Below are positions 1 through 5,194 of a DNA stretch of 5,528 nt, one piece after another. The stretch covers positions 1 to 5,528 of the forward strand of contig JBHHYN010000156.1 of the NCBI GenBank assembly GCA_046757565.1, read 5' to 3'. Made by a program: the position numbers and the translations under genes. The stretch comes from JBHHYN01 sp046757565 (GTDB taxonomy: Bacteria > Pseudomonadota > Gammaproteobacteria > Eutrophobiales > Eutrophobiaceae). The notes below the pieces were generated by a model. It made no database searches. It was given only the letters and a program-made list of their open reading frames with translations, and was not told where the DNA came from. The stretch's first letter is position 1, and every line of letters starts with the position of its first letter.

Positions 1-116
1 TTCTGCCTGCCTGTGCGGTGCACGCAGACAGGGAGTTGACATTCGATATGCCATACAAGGCATACAAGGCCCTTTGGCCCCCGGCTTCGGTTGCCATTAT
101 GGTTTGGGGATGTTCA
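1..116. repeat. Intergenic long repeat, copy 1 (left end cut by window)
   Basis: This is the first of three same-orientation copies of a non-coding repeat, each lying just upstream of a toxin-antitoxin module. It begins with an imperfect palindrome (about 5-33, CCTGCCTGTGCG against CGCAGACAGG), continues with a 9-base unit CATACAAGG present twice in tandem (52-60 and 61-69), a GGCC-rich stretch, and ends near GGGGATGTTCA. By eye it matches copy 2 (from 914) at roughly 90% of positions. It contains a perfect TTGACA (36-41) but no convincing -10 at proper spacing. The extra left portion seen in copies 2 and 3 would lie before base 1. It could be a REP/BIME-like element, a recombination site or a MITE remnant; the class is unknown. 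Confidence 0.8.
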
Positions 117-132
117 GGGTGAATCTGTGAGT

Positions 133-172
133 TTGCCTGACGTTATTAGTTAGTGCTATCATTGATAGCACT
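133..172 (+). promoter_or_regulatory. Promoter and palindromic operator of TA module 1
   Basis: A -35 candidate TTGCCT (133-138) is separated by 18 bases from an extended -10, TGCTATCAT (154-162). The -10 sits inside a perfect inverted repeat: AGTGCTATC (152-160), a 3-base centre, GATAGCACT (164-172). Antitoxins of this type usually bind such palindromes as dimers, alone or with toxin, to repress their own operon. Autorepression here is inferred; the palindrome and its overlap with the -10 are seen directly. Confidence 0.65.
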
Positions 173-196
173 CTGAAGTTAATGGAGATAATCACG

Positions 197-430
197 ATGG
201 CGAACTTGGTCGTACGTAATCTTGATGAACGAATTGTCAAAGCCCTGAAAAAAAGTGCAGCCAGGCACAATCGAAGTGCGGAGGCGGAGCACCGAGCTAT
301 CCTGGAAAAGGTACTGCTTAAGACAAAGCGTAAGAGCCTTGTCGAAGCCCTTACCGCCATGCCCAATGTGGGACGGGATGAGGATTTTGAACGTGTAGAT
401 AGCAAGGAAGCGACCGGTGTATTTGATTGA
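197..430 (+). CDS. FitA-like ribbon-helix-helix antitoxin, TA module 1
   Basis: A 77-residue antitoxin that should neutralise the PIN toxin encoded next to it and repress the operon. The N-terminus MANLVVRNLDERIVKAL followed by RHNRSAEAEHRAILEKVL is the typical FitA/StbC-type ribbon-helix-helix: a DNA-contacting beta strand at about residues 2-8, helix 1 at about 10-22 and helix 2 at about 26-39. The remaining C-terminal half (about 45-77), ending in an acidic stretch (GRDEDFERVD), would be the toxin-binding tail. I chose ATG 197 over the in-frame ATG 182 because GGAG (184-187) lies 9 bases upstream of 197 and the family starts at MANLVV. Its 3' end overlaps the toxin start by 14 bases, implying translational coupling. 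It acts in the cytoplasm. Confidence 0.9.
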   Translation: MANLVVRNLDERIVKALKKSAARHNRSAEAEHRAILEKVLLKTKRKSLVEALTAMPNVGRDEDFERVDSKEATGVFD

Positions 431-836
431 TACCAATATCATCAGTGAGTCGAGGAAAGGCCGAAAAGCGAACAAGGGAGTCCGGCAGTTCTTCAGTGGC
501 ATTATTGCTCAGCAGATAGAGGTGTTCCTGTCTGTGGTGACGATCGGGGAACTGAGACGCGGGATAGAGTTGATCCGGTATCGGGGCGACGAGCGCCAGG
601 CACAACATCTGGAGGAGTGGTTGTCATCCATTCTGAGCGAGTACAGTGATTACATCCTTGAAATCGACGAAGAGATAGCGCAAGTGTGGGGCAAACTGCG
701 GGCACCCCATCCAAAAAACGCGCTCGACAAACAAATCGCTGCTACTGCGCTGATTCATGACCTCACGGTCGTCACCAGAAATCGGAAAGATTACGAGGGA
801 ACAGGGGTCAAGATAATCAACCCTTTTGATGAGTAA
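417..836 (+). CDS. vapC: PIN-domain toxin, FitB/VapC family, TA module 1
   Basis: A 139-residue PIN-domain ribonuclease, full length for the family. The metal-binding acidic residues are visible: D5 in MYLIDTN, E45 in TIGELRRG, D104 in ALDKQIAATAL, and a C-terminal site around N122/D125 in TRNRKDY; the end, KIINPFDE, is typical of FitB-like toxins. Family members cleave RNA (tRNA or rRNA in characterised VapCs) with Mg2+ or Mn2+ when freed from antitoxin; the target here is unknown. Translation starts at GTG 417, inside the last codons of the antitoxin gene (14-base overlap); no later start retains D5. All catalytic positions are kept, so I see no sign of decay. Confidence 0.93.
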   Translation: MYLIDTNIISESRKGRKANKGVRQFFSGIIAQQIEVFLSVVTIGELRRGIELIRYRGDERQAQHLEEWLSSILSEYSDYILEIDEEIAQVWGKLRAPHPKNALDKQIAATALIHDLTVVTRNRKDYEGTGVKIINPFDE

Positions 837-851
837 TCAGCGGAGATTGCG

Positions 852-890
852 ATGAGCACTTTCGCCTCTTTTGAAACAAACGCGGTTTAA
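852..890 (+). other. Possible vestigial start region or 12-codon ORF after toxin 1
   Basis: Directly after the toxin stop, a good ribosome-binding site and start (GGAGATTGCGATGA, 842-855) open a 12-codon frame (MSTFASFETNAV) that stops inside the start of repeat copy 2. The same initiation sequence, with one base different, precedes the third antitoxin (GGAGATTGCCATGA, 2126-2139). It may be the stub of a lost antitoxin gene or chance. I do not claim a functional peptide. Confidence 0.25.
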
Positions 891-1026
891 CCCAACCCGA
901 CGCCCACGGCAGTTTCTGCCTGCCTGTGCCAGCATGGCAGACAGGGGGTTGACATTCGATATGCCATACAAGGCATACAAGGCCCCTTGGCCCCGGTTTC
1001 GGTTGTCATTATGGTTTGGGGATGTT
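883..1026. repeat. Intergenic long repeat, copy 2
   Basis: A full-length copy between TA modules 1 and 2. It starts at CGGTTTAAC (883-891), which aligns with 1936-1944 in copy 3; the phrase CGCCCACGGC(A/G)GTTTCTGCC follows in both. The internal palindrome is GCCTGTGCCA / TGGCAGACAGG (about 921-945). Two tandem CATACAAGG units lie at 965-973 and 974-982, and the copy ends near GGGGATGTT. Together with the flanking spacer it accounts for the 290-base gap between toxin 1 and antitoxin 2. No gene is supported in it; the open frames crossing it follow the repeat and show no family resemblance or good start site. Confidence 0.85.
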
Positions 1027-1030
1027 TGTG

Positions 1031-1057
1031 CCGGAGAAATAATCACCGATTCTCCGG
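1031..1057. other. 8-bp perfect hairpin between repeat copy 2 and module 2 promoter
   Basis: CCGGAGAA (1031-1038) and TTCTCCGG (1050-1057) are exact inverted copies with an 11-base loop. There is no following T run, so it is not a standard intrinsic terminator; it could be a protein-binding site or an RNA hairpin. It is absent from copies 1 and 3. Confidence 0.4.
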
Positions 1058-1065
1058 AGTTGCCC

Positions 1066-1117
1066 TTGGCCTTCCCGTAAATTACGTTATACTGATTGTT
1101 GAAATATTCAACAATCA
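1066..1117 (+). promoter_or_regulatory. Promoter and palindromic operator of TA module 2
   Basis: A weak -35 (TTGGCC, 1066-1071) and a good -10 TATACT (1088-1093) are 16 bases apart. Starting at the last base of the -10 is a perfect 25-base inverted repeat: TGATTGTTGAA (1093-1103), a 3-base centre, TTCAACAATCA (1107-1117). It covers the likely transcription start, so a bound antitoxin dimer would block initiation. The Shine-Dalgarno AGGAG (1117-1121) begins at its last base, so repressor could also mask the region around the start codon. Confidence 0.65.
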
Positions 1118-1126
1118 GGAGCATAT

Positions 1127-1360
1127 ATGTCTACCGTCAATTTCAGTGTGCCGGAGGATGTTAAAAGGGCTTTTAATAAGGCTTTTAAAGGCGAAAATAA
1201 AAGCGCTGTCCTGACTCGCCTGATGCAACAGGCGGTTGAAAAACGTAAAAGGCAGAAACGCCGCGCGGCAGCGGCTGAAATCGTGTTGAAGATGCACAGA
1301 CGTTCCAAACCTGTGAGCGATACCGCAATCCGTAAAGCAAGATCGAAAGGGCGTCCGTGA
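1127..1360 (+). CDS. Ribbon-helix-helix-type antitoxin, TA module 2
   Basis: A 77-residue, strongly basic small protein preceding a PIN toxin. The N-terminus MSTVNFSVPEDVKRAFNKAFKGENKSAVLTRLMQQAVEK fits a ribbon-helix-helix fold: strand at about 2-8, helix 1 at about 9-20, turn at GENKS, helix 2 at about 25-39. Residues 40-50 are Lys/Arg/Ala rich (KRKRQKRRAAAAE), and the tail ends PVSDTAIRKARSKGRP, probably wrapping the toxin. ATG 1127 is supported by AGGAG (1117-1121) five bases upstream. The stop overlaps the toxin start by four bases. It is a different family from the other two antitoxins; assignment rests on fold pattern and position. Confidence 0.85.
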   Translation: MSTVNFSVPEDVKRAFNKAFKGENKSAVLTRLMQQAVEKRKRQKRRAAAAEIVLKMHRRSKPVSDTAIRKARSKGRP

Positions 1361-1788
1361 TCGTTGTTCTTGATGCGAGCGTTATCGTCAAGTGGTTCTT
1401 CCCGGATCCGGCTGAAGAACCGCATAGCAAGCAGGCGCTTACGGCTCTTGAAGCTGTTCGTGACGGCAACCTGGAGCCGTTGCAACCGCCACATTGGTTG
1501 GCTGAAGTTGCAGCAGTGATTACAAGGCTTGAACGGGATCAGGCGGCGCAGGCCATCGATCTGCTGGATGCCATGGAGTTGCCCGTTGCAGGGGAGACAG
1601 CGATATACAAACATGCAGTGGAAATTGCGGGTCGTCTTGATCAGCATCTTTTCGATACGCTGTATCACGCCGTTGCTATGGAACATGATGTGACGTTACT
1701 CACAGCCGACAGGCGATATTACAGAAAATGCAGGCAACTCGGCCACATCACCTACCTTGCTGATTGGGTTCTGGGTTCGGAAAAATAA
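1357..1788 (+). CDS. vapC: VapC-type PIN-domain toxin, TA module 2
   Basis: A 143-residue PIN-domain ribonuclease. All four acidic active-site positions are visible: D6 in VVLDASVIVKWF, E50 in PHWLAEVAAV, D100 in HLFDTLYHAVA and D118 in LLTADRRYY. The LDASV(I/V)VKWF opening marks a common VapC subfamily distinct from the FitB-like toxin of module 1. Translation starts at GTG 1357, overlapping the antitoxin TGA by four bases (GTGA), which implies coupled translation in a set ratio. When not bound by antitoxin it should cleave a structured RNA; the substrate is unknown. Length and motifs indicate an intact gene. Confidence 0.94.
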   Translation: MIVVLDASVIVKWFFPDPAEEPHSKQALTALEAVRDGNLEPLQPPHWLAEVAAVITRLERDQAAQAIDLLDAMELPVAGETAIYKHAVEIAGRLDQHLFDTLYHAVAMEHDVTLLTADRRYYRKCRQLGHITYLADWVLGSEK

Positions 1789-1935
1789 GACGTAGAGACG
1801 CACATGCAGGTTGCCGGAACCGGTAAGGTTTGAGCGCCTGGAGTCTATCCAAATCAAGGGTCCTGTCTGCGTGCGGCCACGCACAGGCAGGCGGGAACGC
1901 AAACCCGTACATTCTCGCCGTTTCCGCAGCAAGCA
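1789..1935. other. Gene-free spacer with a reversed palindrome
   Basis: The stretch from the toxin 2 stop to repeat copy 3 shows no supported gene. It holds a small inverted repeat TTGCCGG/CCGGTAA (1811-1826) and, at about 1861-1892, an imperfect palindrome (CCTGTCTGCGTG, then CACGCACAGGCAGG). This is the reverse complement of the palindrome inside repeat copy 1, so the same element occurs here in the opposite orientation, as in BIME-like arrangements. Confidence 0.55.
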
Positions 1936-2075
1936 CGGTTTAACGCAACCGGACGCCCACGGCGGTTTCTGCCTGCCTGTGCCGGCATGGCAAACAGGGC
2001 GGATGACTTTCGATAGACCCATACAAGGCCCGCTCGCCCTCGGCTTCGGTTGTCATTACGGATTGGGAATGTTCA
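1936..2075. repeat. Intergenic long repeat, copy 3
   Basis: The third same-orientation copy, in front of TA module 3. It starts CGGTTTAACGCAACC, keeps CGCCCACGGCGGTTTCTGCC, has the palindrome CCTGTGCC / GGCATGGCAAACAGG, and ends with GGCTTCGGTTGTCATTACGG...GGGAATGTTCA. It is the most diverged copy: TTGACA is lost (GATGACTT) and the 9-base CATACAAGG unit occurs once (2020-2028) instead of twice. With the preceding spacer it fills the 347-base gap between toxin 2 and antitoxin 3. No gene is supported here. Confidence 0.82.
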
Positions 2076-2091
2076 TCCCCCTGGATTAAGT

Positions 2092-2129
2092 TGTGCTACA
2101 CTTAATACGTGCACACATAATACGTGGAG
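2092..2129 (+). promoter_or_regulatory. Promoter, direct-repeat operator candidate and RBS of TA module 3
   Basis: An extended -10 candidate TGCTACACT (2094-2102) has no clear -35. Immediately after it, the 9-mer TAATACGTG occurs twice as a direct repeat (2103-2111 and 2118-2126, 15-base period), plausibly an antitoxin-binding site. There is also a weak 5-base inverted pair TGTGC/GCACA (2092-2096, 2111-2115). The second 9-mer runs into the Shine-Dalgarno GGAG (2126-2129). The repeats are seen directly; the operator role is inferred. Confidence 0.45.
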
Positions 2130-2135
2130 ATTGCC

Positions 2136-2357
2136 ATGAATTTGACCTTGTCCATTGATAAAAAGCTGCTGGAGCGCGCCCGTAAAGCGGCACAGGCGCA
2201 GGGCAAGAGCGTCAACCAGTTGGTCCGGGAATACCTGGAGCAATTGTCCGCCGCAGAGAACCTGGATAAAGCATTGCTAGATTTTCGCCAAACCAGCGGC
2301 ACCGGCCATCGCAAGGGCTGGAAGTTCAACAGGGACGAACTGCATGAGAGAACGTAG
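2136..2357 (+). CDS. Small antitoxin, DUF6364/ribbon-helix-helix-like, TA module 3
   Basis: A 73-residue protein beginning MNLTLSIDKKLLERARKAAQAQGKSVNQLVREYLEQL. This is a strand (about 2-8) plus two helices (about 9-22 and 27-39), as in DUF6364-type antitoxins; the C-terminal part (GHRKGWKFNRDELHERT) should contact the toxin. I chose ATG 2136 rather than GTG 2124 because GGAG (2126-2129) sits six bases upstream and the family starts directly with the strand. The gene overlaps the toxin by 14 bases, the same overlap as in module 1 though the proteins are unrelated in sequence. It should act as antitoxin and autorepressor. Confidence 0.85.
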   Translation: MNLTLSIDKKLLERARKAAQAQGKSVNQLVREYLEQLSAAENLDKALLDFRQTSGTGHRKGWKFNRDELHERT

Positions 2358-2772
2358 CTTTATCGATACCAATATTCTTGTTTATACCGATGATGCCGGT
2401 TCACCTGAAAAATCCAGACAAGCCGTCAACCTGGTGGAAGATGCCGTACGCACTAACCAGGGCGTTATTTCCACTCAAGTGCTTCAAGAATATTTTTCGG
2501 CCACCACCCGAAAACTGGGCGTTGACATTGTCACCGCTAAACGCCGGACACAGTTTTTTTTCAGAATGAATGTGGTGCAAATTACACCGGACGATATACT
2601 CGCCTCCATCGATCTGCTCCAGCTACACAACTTATCCTTCTGGGATTCACTTATACTCCATGCCGCCCGCCAAGCCAGTTGTTCCGTATTACTGTCCGAA
2701 GATATGAACCACGGCCAGGTCATAGAAGGTATACGTATATTTAATCCGTTTCTTGAAACCGGGTTGAAATAA
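2344..2772 (+). CDS. vapC: VapC-type PIN-domain toxin, TA module 3
   Basis: A 142-residue PIN-domain ribonuclease, full length. Active-site acids are seen at D8 (SFIDTNILVY), E49 (STQVLQEYF), D101 (LSFWDSLILHAA) and E119/D120 (LLSEDMNHGQ). The motif order FIDTN, QVLQE(Y/F), FWDS and LSEDMQ/NHG with terminal IFNPF identifies the PIN subfamily commonly paired with DUF6364-like antitoxins. It starts at ATG 2344 inside the antitoxin gene. A run of eight T (2554-2561) lies within the coding sequence but the frame is continuous through it. Likely a sequence- or structure-specific RNase; target unknown. Confidence 0.94.
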   Translation: MRERSFIDTNILVYTDDAGSPEKSRQAVNLVEDAVRTNQGVISTQVLQEYFSATTRKLGVDIVTAKRRTQFFFRMNVVQITPDDILASIDLLQLHNLSFWDSLILHAARQASCSVLLSEDMNHGQVIEGIRIFNPFLETGLK

Positions 2773-2852
2773 AACAGGACACGAGCATGCCTATTATCCG
2801 GCGGAAGATACGGACAGTAACAGTTACGCTAATCACTTCGCAGTGCATGCCA

Positions 2853-2870
2853 GACACCCACGGCAGTTTC
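2853..2870. repeat. 18-base fragment of the long intergenic repeat
   Basis: GACACCCACGGCAGTTTC matches GACGCCCACGGCAGTTTC of copy 2 (899-916) with one difference. The similarity stops at 2870, exactly where recognisable vapC remnant sequence begins on the other strand. It looks like a fourth copy truncated by a deletion or insertion. Confidence 0.6.
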
Positions 2871-3100
2871 CGGAGACCTGGAGTAGTATAGCTCTATCGA
2901 TTCGCGCGAACGTCAGGTTGGGATAGTGCGATAAAAGAGTTTCATATTCGTCGGCGATATCTTGTCTGTCCAGATTAAGAGGCACGGCAAACATCTCCAT
3001 TCTGGTGAGTAAACCCAAATTACTGGCCGGAAGGGAAACCTTGATACTTGCTCCGGACAGCCTTGAGTATTGCCGGCAACGCGGCAGGAAATGAATAAAT
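2871..3100 (-). pseudogene. Degraded vapC (PIN-domain toxin) remnant
   Basis: On the reverse strand, the frame from about 3018 to 2871 reads LLTRMEMFAVPLNLDRQDIADEY and then ETLLSHYPNLTFARIDRAILLQVS. This fits the central part of a PIN toxin subfamily: E of the second acidic motif (M-E-M), a P-L-x-x-x-R-Q-D-(I/L)-A-D-E-Y helix, then PNL...IDRAI. Upstream, another frame (about 3085-3038) reads AALPAILKAVRSKYQG, matching the helix expected just before, so a frameshift lies near 3030-3045. The N-terminal DTN strand and the C-terminal acidic motifs are missing. After DRAILLQVS the frame runs into the repeat fragment and stops. No antitoxin partner is visible. It overlaps the region upstream of cas4-cas1, so it is non-functional as a toxin. 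Confidence 0.65.
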
Positions 3101-3154
3101 TTTGGGACGAATTAAGAATTTTATCAGACACATTATCTATTCCATTGCTAACCT

Positions 3155-3181
3155 TATAAATAACAAGAACTTGAATGGAGG
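3155..3181 (+). promoter_or_regulatory. Candidate -10 and RBS of the cas4-cas1/cas2 operon
   Basis: TATAAA (3155-3160) in an AT-rich stretch is a plausible -10, but I find no good -35 at 16-18 bases. A strong Shine-Dalgarno GGAGG (3177-3181) lies six bases before ATG 3188 and fixes the start. If the -10 is real, the 5' untranslated region is about 20 bases and the operon is transcribed independently of the TA modules. Confidence 0.4.
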
Positions 3182-3187
3182 CAACCA

Positions 3188-4897
3188 ATGGAAAAAGTCC
3201 AGATTGAACTGCCCTTGCCTTTCCCCGATCTATCAGGGGATCTGCCACTGCTACCGGCCCGCATGGTTAATGAATTTCAGTATTGTCCCCGGCTCGCCTA
3301 TCTGGAATGGGTGCAGGGAGAGTGGGCGGAGTCGGTGGATACGGTCAAGGGCCGATATCAGCATCGCCGTGTCGATAAACCTGCCGGCAAACTACCGGAA
3401 CCTGACGAGCTTGAAGGTACTAATCAGATTCATGCACGTTCCATCACACTCTCTTCTAATCAACTGGGGGTGATTGCCAAGCTGGATTTGGTGGAAGGAG
3501 AAGGAGGCATTGTCACACCAGTCGATTATAAAAAAGGAAAACGCCCGCATGTCGCCAAAGGCGCTTATGAACCGGAACGTGTGCAGTTATGCCTGCAAGG
3601 GATGTTACTGGAAGAACACGGTTATGAATGTCAGGAAGGTGTCTTGTATTTTGTCGATTCCAGGGAACGGGTCAGCGTCGCGTTCGACGATGACCTACGC
3701 AATACCACTTTATCCGCGATAAACGGCTTGAGGCTTGTTGCTGCAGGAGGCCAGATTCCGCCACCCTTGGAGGACAGCCCCAAATGTCCACGCTGCTCGC
3801 TGGTCGGGATTTGTTTGCCGGATGAAGTTAACTTTTTACGCAGGCAGGAAACCCCACCCCGTCCGCTTGCGGTCGGCCGGGATGAAGCCCTCCCTGTTTA
3901 TGTGCAAGCCAACAAGGCATCGGTACGCAAGAAAGGCGAGACATTGGAAATCGCTGTAGATGATAAAACGGCAACGAAGGTGCGTCTTTTGGATACCTCT
4001 CAGGTCGTTCTTATGGGTAATATTTATCTGACAACACCCACCCTGCACGAACTCATGCGTAGGGAGATTCCTGTTACCTGGCATTCTTATGGTGGCTGGT
4101 TTCTCGGACACACCATTGGTGTCGGTCATAAGAATGTGGAACTGCGTACAGTTCAATACCGGGCCAGCTTTGATGAGCCTGTCTGCCTCGCTCTTGCAAA
4201 AGGTTTTGTCCGTGCAAAGATTCAAAATTGCCGGACACTGATGCGCCGGAACTGGAAGTCCGACAAGTCAGTGGATCCATTATTAACGGAATTCCGCCTC
4301 GATGTGGATCAATGCACCAGGGTTACGTCCATGCCAAGCCTGTTGGGAGTGGAAGGAAATGCGGCCTCAAAATACTTCGGCGCCTTATCAAACCTTATTA
4401 AACAAGATAGTGATGAAAAGGAATATACTTTTGATTTTACCAAACGCAATCGGCGCCCCCCGGCTGATCCGGTCAATGCCTTGTTGTCCTACGCATACAG
4501 CCTGCTGGCAAGAACCTGGACGGTTACATTAGCGGCCGTAGGATTTGATCCCTATCGCGGTTTTTATCATCAGCCCCGTTATGGCCGTCCCGCACTGGCC
4601 CTTGATATGATGGAACCTTTCCGGCCGTTGATCGCCGATTCAACTGTTCTGATGGCAATTAACAACGGCGAGGTCCGGCCCAGCGATTTCATATCTGTAG
4701 CAGGCAGCGTCAATCTCACGTCAGATGGCAGAAAGCGATTCATTGCCACCTACGAGCGGCGATTAAGTCAGGAGATCACTCATCCGTTGTTTGGGTATAA
4801 GATTAGTTACCGGCGTCTACTGGAAGTACAATCAAGGTTACTTGCACGTTTTCTTCTGGGTGATATCATCGAATTCCCGCAATTTACAACACGGTAA
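3188..4897 (+). CDS. cas4-cas1: Cas4-Cas1 fusion, CRISPR adaptation nuclease/integrase
   Basis: A 569-residue natural fusion. Residues about 20-220 are Cas4 (RecB-like nuclease with an iron-sulfur cluster): C33 in FQYCPRLAY, H59, D100 in AKLDLV, D113-Y-K115 in PVDYKKGK, a Q133-L-C-L-Q segment, and C200/C203/C209 (CPRCSLVGIC), which with C33 would bind the 4Fe-4S cluster. After a Pro-rich linker (about 221-233), Cas1 spans about 235-569, with catalytic E389 (LLGVEGNAASKYF), H461 (GFYHQPRYGRP) and D473/E476 (LALDMMEPFRP). Cas4 selects and trims PAM-bearing prespacers and Cas1, with Cas2, integrates them. Fused Cas4-Cas1 is known from type I-G (old I-U) and V-B. All key residues are present. It is followed five bases later by cas2. 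Confidence 0.96.
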   Translation: MEKVQIELPLPFPDLSGDLPLLPARMVNEFQYCPRLAYLEWVQGEWAESVDTVKGRYQHRRVDKPAGKLPEPDELEGTNQIHARSITLSSNQLGVIAKLDLVEGEGGIVTPVDYKKGKRPHVAKGAYEPERVQLCLQGMLLEEHGYECQEGVLYFVDSRERVSVAFDDDLRNTTLSAINGLRLVAAGGQIPPPLEDSPKCPRCSLVGICLPDEVNFLRRQETPPRPLAVGRDEALPVYVQANKASVRKKGETLEIAVDDKTATKVRLLDTSQVVLMGNIYLTTPTLHELMRREIPVTWHSYGGWFLGHTIGVGHKNVELRTVQYRASFDEPVCLALAKGFVRAKIQNCRTLMRRNWKSDKSVDPLLTEFRLDVDQCTRVTSMPSLLGVEGNAASKYFGALSNLIKQDSDEKEYTFDFTKRNRRPPADPVNALLSYAYSLLARTWTVTLAAVGFDPYRGFYHQPRYGRPALALDMMEPFRPLIADSTVLMAINNGEVRPSDFISVAGSVNLTSDGRKRFIATYERRLSQEITHPLFGYKISYRRLLEVQSRLLARFLLGDIIEFPQFTTR

Positions 4898-4902
4898 ATA
4901 TT

Positions 4903-5193
4903 ATGGATGATCATCTTTATATTGTGACCTATGATATTAGCGATTCGAAACGCTGGCGTTCGATCTTCCGATTAATGCACGGTTATGGGGAATGGTTACA
5001 ACTATCGGTTTTCCAATGCCGCCTGTCACGGCGCCGGCATGCCGAGCTTCTTGCCACAGTTGATGAAATAATTCACCACAGCGAAGATCATGTGTTAATG
5101 CTGGATCTAGGAATGGCTGATAGCATCAAACCCCGGGTGGTGAGCCTGGGGAAGGAATTTAATCCTGTTGTCCGTGAACCAACTATCGTATAA
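4903..5193 (+). CDS. cas2: CRISPR-associated Cas2
   Basis: A 96-residue Cas2 with ferredoxin-like fold signatures: the first strand LYIVTYDISDSKRW with conserved D11, and the GYGEWLQLSVFQCRLS segment (canonical GYGxxxQxSVFxC). It forms the dimer that bridges two Cas1 dimers in the integration complex and acts structurally in spacer acquisition. ATG 4903 lies five bases after the cas4-cas1 stop, with no strong Shine-Dalgarno, so it probably depends on translational coupling. Its end, VVREPTIV, overlaps the leader promoter; the stop TAA (5191-5193) is part of that promoter's TATAAT. Confidence 0.96.
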   Translation: MDDHLYIVTYDISDSKRWRSIFRLMHGYGEWLQLSVFQCRLSRRRHAELLATVDEIIHHSEDHVLMLDLGMADSIKPRVVSLGKEFNPVVREPTIV

Positions 5194-5194
5194 T
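5168..5194 (+). promoter_or_regulatory. Candidate CRISPR leader promoter
   Basis: A consensus TATAAT (5189-5194) overlaps the cas2 stop codon. TTGTCC (5168-5173) is a possible -35 with a short 15-base spacer. Transcription would start near 5201 and include the inverted repeat and boxA of the leader before entering the array. The hexamers are seen directly; activity is inferred. Confidence 0.5.

Noticed and set aside
36..66. Promoter inside the long repeat based on perfect TTGACA at 36-41
   Set aside because: No -10 of quality at 16-18 bases, and the hexamer is lost in copy 3.
883..1026. Assignment of the long repeat as a definite integron attC site
   Set aside because: Only a GTTTAAC-like left box is seen; the right GTTRRRY box and a clear full-length imperfect hairpin could not be shown by eye, so it is kept as a hypothesis only.
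1031..1057. Intrinsic terminator
   Set aside because: The stem is perfect but has an 11-base loop and no downstream T run.
871..1124. Open frames on both strands between toxin 1 and antitoxin 2
   Set aside because: They cover repeat copy 2 and the module 2 promoter; the encoded sequence simply follows the repeat and has no family resemblance.
1108..1686. 192-codon reverse-strand open frame across TA module 2
   Set aside because: It is fully antisense to the antitoxin and toxin genes, which have clear motifs, RBS and operator; its protein shows no recognisable domain.
1811..2089. 92-codon forward frame and opposing reverse frames upstream of module 3
   Set aside because: Composed of palindrome and repeat copy 3; no credible start site and the repeat is non-coding elsewhere.
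2913..3248. 111-codon reverse frame overlapping the start of cas4-cas1
   Set aside because: It overlaps Cas4 coding sequence and uses a different frame from the PIN-like remnant; no motif seen.
3836..4280. Reverse-strand open frames inside cas4-cas1
   Set aside because: Shadows of a strongly supported coding gene.
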